Assembly: GCA_026712715.1 (NCBI GenBank)
Contig: JAPOPW010000001.1
Span: 1-64,000 of the forward strand
Reading direction: 5' to 3'
Source of the DNA: Immundisolibacterales bacterium
Lineage (GTDB): Bacteria; Pseudomonadota; Gammaproteobacteria; HK1
DNA: 64,000 nucleotides
Shown piece by piece: positions 8,189 to 17,155 of the stretch. Under the pieces are notes generated by a model. That model was not told the DNA's origin. It saw only the letters and a list, made by a program, of their open reading frames with translations, and did no database searches. The stretch's first letter is position 1. Each line of letters begins with the position of its first letter. The position numbers were made by a program, and so were the translations under genes.

Positions 8189-9730
8189 TCAGCTCAGGCT
8201 GAAGCGTTCGAGACCGCGATAGGCGAGCGCCTCCGCGACCTGGTCCGCGCGCGGGCGCTCGCCTCCATCGATATCCGCAATCGTGCGCGTGACCCGCAGG
8301 ACCCGTTGCACCGCCCGCTCGGACAGGGCGAAGCGACGGGTCGCGGCGCGCAGCAGGGAACGCGCGTCCGGATCGAGCGGACAGCAGTGGGCGGTCGCGG
8401 CCGGAGCGAGGTCGCGGTTGAGCCGCCCACCGCGATCGATCTGGATCGCGTAGGCGGCGGCCACCCGTTCTCGCACGACGGAGGTCGTGCGCCGCGCGGT
8501 GCCCGGGTCCCTGCTTCGCCGATCCGACCCACCGTGCCCCGGGCGGGAGTCGGCCGCCTCCCGCACCATCGCCAGGTGCACGTCGAAGCGGTCGACGAGC
8601 GGACCCGATACGCGGGCCTGGTAGCGCCGCACCGCTTCGGGCAGGCACCGGCAACGCTGCGTGCCGTCGCCGAGGTAGCCGCAAGGGCAGGGATTCATCG
8701 CCGCCACGAGCTGGAAGCGGGCTGGAAACTCCGCCTCGCAGGCGGCGCGCACGATGGCGACTCTGCCCGATTCGAGCGGCTCGCGCAGCACGTCCAGGAT
8801 TGAACGCCCGAACTCCGCGAGCTCGTCCAGAAAGAGCAGGCCATGGTTGGCGAGCGAGATCTCGCCCGGCCGCGGCGGCACGCCTCCCCCCACGAGACCG
8901 ACCGCCGAGATCGTGTGGTGGGGCGCGCGCACGGGGCGCTGGCGCCACGCCGTCGGGTCGCGTTCCAGGCGTCGGGCGGAGTAGATGGCCATGGTCTCGA
9001 GCGCCTCCGCCTCGCTCATCGGCGGGAGCAGTCCCGGAAGGCGGTTGGCGAGCATGGTCTTGCCGGTGCCGGGCGGGCCGACCATGAGCACGTGATGTCC
9101 GCCGGCGGCCGCGATCTCGAGGACCCGCTTGGCCGTCTCCTGGCCCCGCACTTCGGCGAGGTCGGGCGCCTCGATCGGGTGGGAATCCGGCACCGGCGCG
9201 GAGAACGGCTCGATCGCCGGAGCGCCGAGGAGGTGGCATCGCGCCTCGGCGAGGTGCGATACCGGAAAGAGCCTCGTCGCGCGCGCGAAGGCCGCCTCCC
9301 GGGCATTGCCGGCCGGCAGGATCAGGCCCCGCGACGACGCGCGGGCCGCCACCGCGCACGACACCGCCCCCCGGACCGGCTGCACGGTGCCGTTCAGGGA
9401 CAGCTCGCCGACGACCTCCACCTCGGCGAGCCGTTCGGCGGGAATCTGTCCGGATGCGGCCAGGATGCCGAGCGCGATCGGCAGATCGAACCGGCCTCCC
9501 TCCTTGGGCAGATCGGCCGGGCCGAGGTTGATGACCACCCGCCCGTTCGGGTACTGGAAGTCGGATGCGACGAGCGCGGCCCGGACCCGATCCGTGCTCT
9601 CGCGAACCGCGGCGGCCGGCAGGCCCACCAGGGAGGTGCGCGGGAGACCACCGCTCAAGTGCACCTCAACTGCGACGAGCGGAGCTTCGAGCCCGAGCAG
9701 TGCCCGGGTGCGGGCGAGAGCGAACGCCAT
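8189..9730 (-). CDS. comM: ComM-like Mg-chelatase family AAA+ ATPase (YifB)
   Basis: A 513-residue protein of the YifB/ComM family. In Vibrio, ComM is a hexameric helicase that extends strand exchange during natural transformation. The N-terminal Lon-protease-like domain includes 'LPRTSLVGLPAAAVRES' and 'NLGPADLPKEGGRFDLPIA'. Then come the ATPase domain with Walker A 'GPPGTGKT' (residues 218-225), Walker B 'LLFLDELAEF', a sensor region 'AAMNPCPCGYLGDG' and the C-terminal domain. DprA, another transformation protein, is encoded at 57.6 kb. The gene starts 12 bp after the end of ubiK on the same strand and may share its transcript. Confidence 0.94.
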   Translation of the reverse strand: MAFALARTRALLGLEAPLVAVEVHLSGGLPRTSLVGLPAAAVRESTDRVRAALVASDFQYPNGRVVINLGPADLPKEGGRFDLPIALGILAASGQIPAERLAEVEVVGELSLNGTVQPVRGAVSCAVAARASSRGLILPAGNAREAAFARATRLFPVSHLAEARCHLLGAPAIEPFSAPVPDSHPIEAPDLAEVRGQETAKRVLEIAAAGGHHVLMVGPPGTGKTMLANRLPGLLPPMSEAEALETMAIYSARRLERDPTAWRQRPVRAPHHTISAVGLVGGGVPPRPGEISLANHGLLFLDELAEFGRSILDVLREPLESGRVAIVRAACEAEFPARFQLVAAMNPCPCGYLGDGTQRCRCLPEAVRRYQARVSGPLVDRFDVHLAMVREAADSRPGHGGSDRRSRDPGTARRTTSVVRERVAAAYAIQIDRGGRLNRDLAPAATAHCCPLDPDARSLLRAATRRFALSERAVQRVLRVTRTIADIDGGERPRADQVAEALAYRGLERFSLS

Positions 9731-9742
9731 CCCGGGCGGCGG

Positions 9743-10000
9743 TCAGGCGTCGGCCGCGGGGGCGGATGTTTCCGATTCGATCGCCCTGATCCGCTCTTCC
9801 AGCGCTTCCATGCGGGCTTGCGCCTCGGCGAGCGTCTCCAGGTGGCGGTCGAGCTCCTCCCGGGTCACGATGTTCATCCGCCCGAGCGCCGCGCCGACCG
9901 CTTCCCCGATATTGCGGCGAAGGTCCTCGCCGATCTCGTCCACCGGCAGCGCCTCGTGCACCCGGCGGATCGCATCCTCGATGACACGCGTGGAATTCAC
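9743..10000 (-). CDS. ubiK: UbiK-type ubiquinone biosynthesis accessory factor (BMFP domain)
   Basis: A short protein of 85 residues. The N-terminal helix, 'RVIEDAIRRVHEALPVDEIG', leads into 'RRNIGEAVGAALGRMNIVTR' and a C-terminal coiled coil, 'LETLAEAQARMEALEERIRA', the layout of UbiK/YqiC. UbiK partners UbiJ and stimulates aerobic ubiquinone synthesis in E. coli. The start is GTG at 10000, preceded by GGGGAG at good spacing. The same frame continues upstream, but that part is arginine-rich and not conserved. A ubiquinone factor fits a gammaproteobacterium or betaproteobacterium. Confidence 0.88.
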   Translation of the reverse strand: MNSTRVIEDAIRRVHEALPVDEIGEDLRRNIGEAVGAALGRMNIVTREELDRHLETLAEAQARMEALEERIRAIESETSAPAADA

Positions 10001-10382
10001 CGCACGCTCTCCCCAACGATTCGCGGTGAACATACGTCCCGCGCAAGCCTGCGACAAGGGGCGAATGCCCCGCGCCCGGTGGGGATCTGCCTCGGATCCG
10101 CGTGGTCGGAGCGCCGGCGCGCGGGTCCGGGGGCCTTCGTTCTCACGTAACATTGCGGGCCGGAATCGATGACTCGGCCACCGTCGCGTCCATACCCCGG
10201 TGCCGGGCCGCGCCACGCCGACTCGCAGGCACCGGGCTGGGAGGACCGGGAGGCCGGCCGTACCGGCCGCGGGCGCACCCCGGCCCCGCGCCGGCGTGGC
10301 CGCGGGCGACGTGCCCTCGGTGCGTCGGACGGGTCGAGCGCACGAGTCCCGATGCTGGCGGGGAAGGACAGGGCCGCGACAA
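10001..10382. other. Spacer between divergent ubiK and aroE
   Basis: About 380 bp, very GC-rich, with several short inverted GGCCGG-type words around 10250-10290. No gene, clear promoter pair or conserved RNA was recognised. It presumably carries the promoters of both divergent genes. Confidence 0.4.
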
Positions 10383-11234
10383 GTGAAGCAACCCCTCGAT
10401 CGGTATGCGGTGACGGGTCACCCCATCGGACATTCGAAGTCGCCGTACATCCATCGATGGTTCGCGGCCGAGACCGGGCAGGGGATTCGGTACGATGCGA
10501 TTCCCTCGGCGCGGGACGGATTCGAGGAAGTCGTCCGCCGCTTTCGCGCCGACGGGGGACTCGGACTCAACGTGACCCTTCCCTTCAAGGAGGAGGCCTG
10601 CGCGCTCGCGGATGTGCGGACCCCCCGGGCGGAGCTCGCGGGGGCGGCCAACACGCTGTCGTTCCTTCCCGACGGCACCGTGCACGGCGACAACACCGAC
10701 GGCGTCGGGCTGATTCGCGACCTTCGCATCAACCACGGGGTTGCGCTCGCGGGTCGCCGAATCCTCATGATCGGCGCGGGCGGGGCCGCCCGCGGGGTCC
10801 TTCCCGCTCTCGTCGACGAGCGCCCTCGTCGCCTCACGGTGGTCAACCGGTCACCGGAGCGGGCCGTGTCTCTCGCCGCCCGGTTCCCGGCGGCCGGGGT
10901 CGTGGGATGTGGATTCGGCGACCTGCGGAGGGGGGACGGGGAAGTGTTCGACATCGTGATCAACGCGACTTCCGCGGGGCTTTCCGGCGAATCCGCTCCT
11001 CCGGTCCCCATCAGCGCGTTTCGCCCCGGCGGGGCCGCCTACGACATGGTGTACGCGACCGAGCCGACCTCGTTCCTGCTTTGGAGCCGGGCGGCGGGGG
11101 CGTCGCTCGCCGTCGACGGAGCGGGGATGCTGGTGGAGCAGGGAGCCGAGTCGTTTCGGCTCTGGCGCGGCGTTCGGCCGCCCACGAGGCGGGTAATCGC
11201 GGCGCTTCGTGCGGAGCTCGTGCGAGGCGGTTGA
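10383..11234 (+). CDS. aroE: Shikimate dehydrogenase (NADP+)
   Basis: Reduces 3-dehydroshikimate to shikimate in aromatic amino acid synthesis. About 283 residues from the GTG at 10383 ('VKQPLDRYAVTGHPIGHSKS'). Family motifs: the 'GHPIGHSKSP' substrate loop, 'NVTLPFKE' with the catalytic Lys, 'NTDGVGL' with the catalytic Asp, 'MIGAGGAARGVL' for NADP binding, 'VNRSPERA' after beta-2, and 'INATSAGL' plus a C-terminal 'DGAGMLVEQGAESF'. The open frame runs further upstream, but only from the GTG onward is the sequence AroE-like. It converges on rsmA. Confidence 0.94.
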   Translation: MKQPLDRYAVTGHPIGHSKSPYIHRWFAAETGQGIRYDAIPSARDGFEEVVRRFRADGGLGLNVTLPFKEEACALADVRTPRAELAGAANTLSFLPDGTVHGDNTDGVGLIRDLRINHGVALAGRRILMIGAGGAARGVLPALVDERPRRLTVVNRSPERAVSLAARFPAAGVVGCGFGDLRRGDGEVFDIVINATSAGLSGESAPPVPISAFRPGGAAYDMVYATEPTSFLLWSRAAGASLAVDGAGMLVEQGAESFRLWRGVRPPTRRVIAALRAELVRGG

Positions 11235-11366
11235 AGCCCCGGCGGCGGTCGCTCGCGTGGTGAGCCCGACCGACCGATCGCCCGTCCGCCCGCCGCCGGT
11301 GGCTATTCCCGGTCCGGTCCGTCTTCCCGGCGCCTCCGGGGCCGGGCCCCGAGCCGGGAGCCCGCG

Positions 11367-12152
11367 CTAGGCCGACGGTCCGTCGCCCGCCCCCTCCGCG
11401 ATCGATGCGGCGCTCGCGAGGCGGGAGAACTCCTCGAGGGTCAGGGTTCCGGGACGCCGGTCCGGGTCCACCCCGCAGGCGCGAATCGTCGCCTCGTCGA
11501 GCGTCCCGCGAAGGGCGTTGCCGAGTCGTTTTCGCCGGTGGGTGAACGCCCGGGTCACCAGCCGGCGGAACCCGTCGACATCCCGTACCGGGCCCGGTCG
11601 GTGGGGCCGGAGCCTGACGAATGCCGACCACACCCGGGGCGGCGGCCGGAATGCCTCCGGCGGGACCTCGAACAGCGCCGTCGCCTCGGCATGGCATCGC
11701 ACCATCAGTCCGAGCCGGCCGTAGGCGGAGGTCCCGGGCTCCGCGGTCATGCGCGCCACCACCTCGCGCTGCAGCATGAAGTGCATGTCCTCGATGGCGT
11801 CGGCCCGCTCGAACAGGCGAAAGAGAAGCGGTGTGGAGAGATAGTACGGAAGGTTTCCCGCGATTCGCACCCGATTGCCGCCCGTCGCGAAACTCTCGAA
11901 CGGCCACGCGAGCGCATCTCCCACGTGGACTCGCAGGCCGGGGCGCGGCCCGAGGCGCCCCGCAAGCTCGCGGTCGATCTCGACCACGTCGAGAGAGCCG
12001 GCACGGGCGAGGAGCAAAGAGGTGAGCGCGCCGCGCCCCGGGCCAATCTCGACCAGCGCATCCCCCGGTCGCGGCGCAATGGCGGCGACCGAACGTTCGA
12101 TGAATTCCGGGTCGTGAAGGAAGTGCTGTCCGAGCCGCGCTCCGCGGGACAC
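11367..12152 (-). CDS. rsmA: 16S rRNA dimethyladenosine transferase (KsgA/RsmA)
   Basis: Dimethylates A1518 and A1519 of 16S rRNA during 30S maturation. A 261-residue protein with 'GQHFLHDP' at the N-terminus, SAM-binding motif I 'EIGPGRGALT' (from residue 35), motif IV 'NLPYYLSTP' (residues 100-108) and the C-terminal 'VTRAFTHRRKRLGNAL'. It follows surA by 3 bp, so the two are very likely co-transcribed. In E. coli, pdxA lies between surA and rsmA; it is absent here. Confidence 0.96.
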   Translation of the reverse strand: MSRGARLGQHFLHDPEFIERSVAAIAPRPGDALVEIGPGRGALTSLLLARAGSLDVVEIDRELAGRLGPRPGLRVHVGDALAWPFESFATGGNRVRIAGNLPYYLSTPLLFRLFERADAIEDMHFMLQREVVARMTAEPGTSAYGRLGLMVRCHAEATALFEVPPEAFRPPPRVWSAFVRLRPHRPGPVRDVDGFRRLVTRAFTHRRKRLGNALRGTLDEATIRACGVDPDRRPGTLTLEEFSRLASAASIAEGAGDGPSA

Positions 12153-12155
12153 CGA

Positions 12156-13445
12156 TCACTCGCCCACGCGGAGCTTGACGAATGCGCTGTCGCGGAGCTG
12201 ACGGAGCCAGGCGATCAGCTCTTCGTTGGCCTTGCGCTGGAAGATGGCATTTCGCGCCCGGGCGCGCCGGACCTCGTCGGTATTGTCGTGCTCGCGTCGC
12301 TCCAGCACCCGGACGATGTGCCAGCCCCAGGTGCTCTTGAACGGTTCGCTCAGCTCGCCCGGTTGCAGTCGATCCAGCTCGGCCTGGAACCGGGGGGTGA
12401 CCGCGCCCGGGCCCAGCCAGCCGAGGTCGCCGCCGCGCACCGCGGACGCGGAGTCGTCGGAGTGAAACCGGGCGAGCTCCTCGAACTCCTCGCCCTGCAG
12501 GATGCGTTCGCGCAGCCGCACGAGCCGCAGCCGGGCATCTTCGTCGGACACGAGGGCCCGCAGGGTCACGAGGATGTGTGCCGCGTGGGTCTGGCGGACG
12601 AAGTTCTGGCCGGCGCGGCGCACGTCCATCAGCTTGAAGATGTGGAAGCCGTTCGAGTCTTCGATGATTCCACTCGTTTCGCCGGGCTCGAGCCGCGGCA
12701 CCAGGCCGGCCACGAGCGAGGGCAGCGCGGCCGCCGGGCGCCAGTCGAGAATCCCGCCTTCTCCCGCCCGCGCGCCGGAGGAATGGAGCCGCGCGAGACC
12801 CACGAACGCCTCGCCTGCCTGGAGACGTGCAAGCACCTCCTCGGCCGTGTTCCGGGATGCGGCCTCGTCCTGCGACCGGGCAATGAGGATGTGTCCCACG
12901 AGGAACTCGTCGTCCTCCACGAGCGTCTGGTCGGGCTGGGCGAGATACCGATCGATTTCCGCTTCGCTCACCTCGATCCGATTGAACACTTCCCGCCGGC
13001 GCACGCTTTCGACGAGGAGATCGTTTCGGATCCGGTCGCGAAAGTCCGAGAACGGGATGCTGCCCGCTTCCAGGGAGCGCCGCAGGTCGTCCACGGTGGC
13101 GCCGTGCCGGCGCGCGATCGTCTCGAGGGCGCGATCGAGGGTCTCGTCCGTGACCTGGAGGCCGCGGCTCTCCGCGATGCCGAGCTGCAGCCGCTCCAGG
13201 ACCAGCTCGTCCAGCGACCTTTGAATCAGCGCGGCCCGGGAGGGAAGGGCGGACGAAGTCTGCCGGAGGTCGAACGCGAGGTGCCGGGACCGGCGCTCGA
13301 CCTCGCTCGCCAGGATGGCGTCGCCATTGACCACCGCGGCAACCCGGTCGAGCTCCGCGGCCTTGCCCGGGAGGACCGAGCAAAGCACGGCGGCCGCCGC
13401 GACCGCCGCAATGCCGAAGGAACGTGTTCCCTGAAGGCTCATCAT
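12156..13445 (-). CDS. surA: Periplasmic peptidyl-prolyl isomerase and chaperone SurA
   Basis: Chaperone that escorts outer-membrane proteins such as LptD to the BAM complex. About 429 residues: a signal peptide ('FGIAAVAAAAVLCSVLPGKA'), the SurA N-terminal domain beginning 'ELDRVAAVVNGDAILASEVE', and two parvulin domains at about residues 181-273 ('GHILIARS' to 'GFHIFKLMDVRR') and 286-383 ('AHILVTLRALVS' to 'WGWHIVRVLERR'). A C-terminal helix completes it. Two adjacent ATGs (13445 and 13442) could start it. It begins 20 bp after lptD, its classic neighbour and client. Confidence 0.95.
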   Translation of the reverse strand: MMSLQGTRSFGIAAVAAAAVLCSVLPGKAAELDRVAAVVNGDAILASEVERRSRHLAFDLRQTSSALPSRAALIQRSLDELVLERLQLGIAESRGLQVTDETLDRALETIARRHGATVDDLRRSLEAGSIPFSDFRDRIRNDLLVESVRRREVFNRIEVSEAEIDRYLAQPDQTLVEDDEFLVGHILIARSQDEAASRNTAEEVLARLQAGEAFVGLARLHSSGARAGEGGILDWRPAAALPSLVAGLVPRLEPGETSGIIEDSNGFHIFKLMDVRRAGQNFVRQTHAAHILVTLRALVSDEDARLRLVRLRERILQGEEFEELARFHSDDSASAVRGGDLGWLGPGAVTPRFQAELDRLQPGELSEPFKSTWGWHIVRVLERREHDNTDEVRRARARNAIFQRKANEELIAWLRQLRDSAFVKLRVGE

Positions 13446-13465
13446 TCTGTGCCCCGACCCACGAC

Positions 13466-15772
13466 TCAGAAGCGGTTGCGATAACCCGGAATCGGCCGCG
13501 TCCACCACTGTCCGGAGCGGCGTTCCGATCCGGACAGCCCCTTGAGCTCGAACTGCAGCACGACCGAGTTCTCGTAGTCGGACGGCCCGTCCGGTCTCCT
13601 CGCGCCCTGCATGGACGTGAGGTAGCGTTGCCCGAGCACGCGCAGGCTCCAACAGCACGATTCGTACTCGATGCCGGTAAAGACCTCGGTCAGGACGTCT
13701 TCCTCGAGCGCGTAGTTCGCGCTGCCGAGGATCCGCAGGTGCCGGCCGATGTCCCGGTGCACCGAGAGGCTCACCGACTCCATCGAGTCTTCGATGGACT
13801 CCTGCACCCGGGCAACCGACGTCGACTCGGTCGGGAAGCGGCGGTACCCGAGGTTCACGATCCGTTCCGGCGTCGGCTGGTAGCGCAGACTGAGCGCCAT
13901 CCTGCGGTTGCGGGCCGTGCTGCCGTCGTGCTCGAGCGCGCCGGCGAGCGTGACGGAGCGGTGCGGTCGCGCCTTCAGCGTCGCGATCCACGAGGAGTCC
14001 CAGGGGTCCTCGGCCGCCGCCCCCTCCGGACACGCGTAGACGTCCGCATCCGGATCCGCGGTGGTGCAGAAGCGCACGCGGCGGTTCCCGAAATGCTGCA
14101 GCCAGCCCAGTCGCGCCGCCAGAATCTCGCGGCCGCCGTCGAGCACGCGCGAGTCGACCGCGAGGGTGAGGCGGTTCGCATCGCCGATCCGGTCGGCACC
14201 GCTGAAGCGGTTCTCGCGGAACATGTGGTCGTAGCCGGAGGTGAGGCTGCCCGTGTCGAACAGGGGAAGGTGATCCTGGTCACGATGGTCGACCCACAGA
14301 TAGTAGAGCCGTGGCTCGAGCGTCTGCGTGATCCCTCGGTTTCCGAACGTGCTCTCGTGCTCGTAATAGAGGCCGCCGTCCAGGCTGAACGACGGGACCG
14401 TGCGCACGGGTGAATCCGCGACCCCCGCGCTCGTGTCGTCGAGGTCGTATCCGGTGTACCAGAGGGTGGCCCGCGGGATCAGATGGCCGAACGAGGAACG
14501 CAGCGGAAGGGACACGGACGGATGCAGGTGGACCCGCGTGCCGCTCGCGAACGACTCCGAACGGTGCTCGAAGCGGGTGACTTCGCCCGCAATGTCGAAA
14601 TTGAGCCGCCGGTTCCTCTCCCGCTGGCGCGACTCCGCGGCGAGCCGCGGCGCCAGCCGGTAGGGCTCGCGCCCGATGTCCGGATCCCGGAGGATCTGGA
14701 AGTCCTCGACACTCGTTTCGAGCCGCACGCCCGGCAGCTCATACGTGAGCTCGGCCACCCGCTGCAGGTGGTCGGTTTCCGCCGCCGCGGCCCCCGGGGC
14801 AAGATCCTGAAGGTAGTGGATGTCCGACGCCCGGGCGTACTCGACCCTTGCGTCGAGTCCCGGTCCGATCCGGTGCCGGTGCCGGAACGAGACGAGTGAG
14901 CGCGAATCGCCGGTAATGCGATCCTCGGGCAGGTTCTCCGCATCGAAGAACCCGGAGCTGCGTTCGGTGAGGTATCGGAACCGGCCGCCCAGAACTTCGC
15001 CGCGCCGGCTCGTGAACCGGGCCCGCAGGGTGGCATCGAAGTTGGGCGCGAGGTTGAGGTAGAAGGGCTGGGTCAGGCTCGTTCCGGCGCTGTCCGATGT
15101 CCCGAAGTACGGCGTGAGGAGGCCGGTCTTGCGCTCGCTGCCGAGGGGGAACGTAAGCCAGGGCAGGTACACGACGGGAACGCCCAGCAGCTCGAGGCGG
15201 GCGTTGCGCGCGGTTCCGACCCCGGCTTCGCGGTCGAACTCGAGCGCGCTCGCTTCGAGCATCCAGGTGCTCGAACCGGGCTCGCACGTCGTGAACGTGC
15301 CCTTGGTGATGACCGTGGTCCGAGGGTTGTGCTCGATCCGCTCCGCCGATCCCCGTCCACTCGAATCGGGGTGGACGAATGTCGCGTCTTCCAGCACCGA
15401 CTCGCCCGTCTCCAGGTTCGCGCGCAGGTGCCGGCCCTCCAGGTACACCTGCCGCTCTCGCACCGTGACGTCGCCGCTCGCCTGCGCGAGCGCTTCGGCG
15501 GCGTCATAGTCCATGCGGTGCGCGGTGATGGTCCGATCCGGGGTCCGCACGACCACGTTGCCTTCCGCCACCGACACGCCGTCTTCGCGCAGCCGGGCGG
15601 AGTCCGCCTCCATGGTGAAGGAGCGGGCATCCTCCGAAGGGGGAGGGGGGACGGGAGGCAGCGCGCAAAGGGAGGATTCGGCCGCAAGGGCTAGGGGTGC
15701 GGGCGCAAGGGAAAGCATGCACGCGAGGGTGGCCCACCCGCGCGTGCGAGTTCGAATCAGTGCCACATCCAT
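13466..15772 (-). CDS. lptD: LPS-assembly protein LptD
   Basis: Outer-membrane beta-barrel that, with LptE, inserts lipopolysaccharide into the outer leaflet. About 768 residues from ATG 15772. A signal sequence ('LACMLSLAPAPLALAAES') is followed by the N-terminal OstA/LptA-like jellyroll ('DRTITAHRMDYDAAEALAQA', 'VYLEGRHLRANLETGE') and a long barrel with 'VPVVYLPWLTFPLGSERKTG', the most conserved LptD block. Cysteines occur early ('SSLCALPP', 'TFTTCEPG') and near the end ('YESCCWSLR'), consistent with the essential disulfides of LptD. ATG 15799 is an alternative start. Its presence implies an LPS outer membrane. Confidence 0.94.
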   Translation of the reverse strand: MDVALIRTRTRGWATLACMLSLAPAPLALAAESSLCALPPVPPPPSEDARSFTMEADSARLREDGVSVAEGNVVVRTPDRTITAHRMDYDAAEALAQASGDVTVRERQVYLEGRHLRANLETGESVLEDATFVHPDSSGRGSAERIEHNPRTTVITKGTFTTCEPGSSTWMLEASALEFDREAGVGTARNARLELLGVPVVYLPWLTFPLGSERKTGLLTPYFGTSDSAGTSLTQPFYLNLAPNFDATLRARFTSRRGEVLGGRFRYLTERSSGFFDAENLPEDRITGDSRSLVSFRHRHRIGPGLDARVEYARASDIHYLQDLAPGAAAAETDHLQRVAELTYELPGVRLETSVEDFQILRDPDIGREPYRLAPRLAAESRQRERNRRLNFDIAGEVTRFEHRSESFASGTRVHLHPSVSLPLRSSFGHLIPRATLWYTGYDLDDTSAGVADSPVRTVPSFSLDGGLYYEHESTFGNRGITQTLEPRLYYLWVDHRDQDHLPLFDTGSLTSGYDHMFRENRFSGADRIGDANRLTLAVDSRVLDGGREILAARLGWLQHFGNRRVRFCTTADPDADVYACPEGAAAEDPWDSSWIATLKARPHRSVTLAGALEHDGSTARNRRMALSLRYQPTPERIVNLGYRRFPTESTSVARVQESIEDSMESVSLSVHRDIGRHLRILGSANYALEEDVLTEVFTGIEYESCCWSLRVLGQRYLTSMQGARRPDGPSDYENSVVLQFELKGLSGSERRSGQWWTRPIPGYRNRF

Positions 15773-15862
15773 GCCGTCTGCAGGACCGGGCGTGACCATA
15801 GCATCATTCGATCCGTCCTTCCTCGTGCTAACCTTGGATCGAGCGCCTCCCGGACGAACCGG

Positions 15863-16384
15863 ATGCCGGAAGCCCGATCCTTCCTCCCCATCGACATTGC
15901 GGTTCTCACCGTGTCCGACTCGCGCACGGAGGAGACCGACACGTCCGGCCGCCTGCTCGTCTCGCGGCTCGAGACGGACGGTCACCGACTGGCGGAGAAG
16001 ACTATCGTACCCGACGACGTGTACCGGATCCGGGCCTGCGTTTCCCGCTGGATTGTGGATTCGGGCGTGCGCGCGATCATTGCCACCGGGGGTACCGGCC
16101 TCACCGGTCGCGATGGCACGCCGGAGGCGGTGCGACCTCTGCTCGACAAGGAGATTGACGGGTTCGGGGAGCTCTTCCGCGCCGTGTCGTACGAGGAGAT
16201 CGGGACGTCGACGGTCAACTCCCGGGCCCTCGCAGGGGTAGCCAACGGCACCTTGGTGTTCTGCCTGCCCGGCTCGTCGGGCGCCTGCCGGACCGCCTGG
16301 GACCGCCTGCTCCACGAGCAGCTCGACTACCGGTTCCGCCCGTGCAACCTCATCGAGCTCATCCCCCGCCTGACGGAGCGCTAG
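15863..16384 (+). CDS. moaB: Molybdenum cofactor biosynthesis protein MoaB
   Basis: MoaB/Mog-family protein that adenylates molybdopterin before molybdenum insertion, although E. coli MoaB itself is not essential for this. A 173-residue protein with 'DIAVLTVSDSRTEETDTSG', the molybdopterin-binding 'AIIATGGTGLTGRDGTPEAV' and 'LPGSSGACRTAWDRLL'. It is divergent from lptD (91 bp between the starts) and is the first gene of the Moco block. Its TAG stop codon is also the first triplet of dispersed repeat copy B, which fills the gap to moaE. Confidence 0.93.
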   Translation: MPEARSFLPIDIAVLTVSDSRTEETDTSGRLLVSRLETDGHRLAEKTIVPDDVYRIRACVSRWIVDSGVRAIIATGGTGLTGRDGTPEAVRPLLDKEIDGFGELFRAVSYEEIGTSTVNSRALAGVANGTLVFCLPGSSGACRTAWDRLLHEQLDYRFRPCNLIELIPRLTER

Positions 16385-16543
16385 CGAGGCTGCGCCTCGG
16401 ACCGGCGAGAAATGTTCGAAGCCACGCAACCTTGTTCGAAACCCGGCCGCTCCGTGGCGTTGGCCGCCTCGTACGTTTCGTTCCTGGAACCGCTTGGCAA
16501 TTCGGACCCGTCCGTAACGATCGGGTCCCTTCAAGGAGTCTAG
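16382..16543 (+). repeat. Dispersed 162-bp intergenic repeat, copy B
   Basis: Begins exactly at the moaB stop codon (TAGCGAGGCTGCGCC) and ends three bases before the moaE GTG start. Blocks shared with copies A and C: GTTCGAAGCC, CCTTGTTCGAAACCCGGCCG, a weaker central inverted repeat (CGGCC at 16444-16448 with GGCCG at 16462-16466), a CGTTTCGTTCC-type block, and CTTCAAGGAGTCTAG. Its terminal AAGGAG serves as the moaE ribosome binding site. Confidence 0.88.
16533..16538 (+). promoter_or_regulatory. moaE ribosome binding site inside repeat B
   Basis: AAGGAG lies 7 nt before the GTG at 16546 and decides the moaE start. It is part of the conserved end of the dispersed repeat (CAAGGAGTC in copy A, CAAGGATTC in copy C), so the mobile-looking element supplies a translation signal. 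Confidence 0.7.
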
Positions 16544-16545
16544 CG

Positions 16546-17001
16546 GTGGAATCGGTCCGTGTCCGGGTGCAGCCGGAGCCCTTCGACACCGGCCGGGAGA
16601 TCGCCCGGCTGCACGAGGGCGCCTGGGGCGTGGGGGCGGTCGCGTCCTTCCTCGGGGTGGTCCGCGACCGGAACGACGATCGCTCGGTGGGCTCCATGCG
16701 CCTCGAGCACTACCCCGGCATGACGGAACGCGCGATCGAACGCATCGTCCGCGATGCGGGGATGCGCTGGGAGCTCGCGGCGGTGACCGTGATTCATCGG
16801 GTCGGGGAGCTCTCGCCCGGCGATCCCATCGTGCTCGTCGCGGCCGCGTCGTCGCACCGGGGCGAAGCGTTCAGCGCCTGCGAGTTCGTCATGGACTATC
16901 TCAAGACGAAGGCGCCGTTCTGGAAGAAGGAGTCGACGCCGGCGGGCGGGCGCTGGGTGGAGACTCGCGTCTCGGATTCCGAGGCGGCCGGGCGCTGGTA
17001 G
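16546..17001 (+). CDS. moaE: Molybdopterin synthase catalytic subunit MoaE
   Basis: Large subunit of molybdopterin synthase, which transfers sulfur from thiocarboxylated MoaD to cyclic pyranopterin monophosphate. About 151 residues from the GTG at 16546. Motifs: 'AVASFLGVVRDRNDDRSVGS', 'LEHYPGMTERAI', 'VTVIHRVGELSPGDPIVLVA' and 'HRGEAFSACEFVMDYLKTKA', with 'PFWKKE' supplying the active-site lysines. No moaD or moaC gene is adjacent, so those partners must be elsewhere. The start is fixed by AAGGAG inside repeat copy B. Confidence 0.95.
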   Translation: MESVRVRVQPEPFDTGREIARLHEGAWGVGAVASFLGVVRDRNDDRSVGSMRLEHYPGMTERAIERIVRDAGMRWELAAVTVIHRVGELSPGDPIVLVAAASSHRGEAFSACEFVMDYLKTKAPFWKKESTPAGGRWVETRVSDSEAAGRW

Positions 17002-17155
17002 CGAACGGCGCCCCGGCTCCGAGGGTCGGGCACGCGGGCTTCCGCCCCGAGGTGCGCCGATGCGCGGTCGCCACACCGAAGAGCATTCCGCGCGGGCGTG
17101 GGCGCTCGCCCCGCGCGGCGTCCGCCCGCATCCCCTTCGTCGCTTTCTCGTCCGG

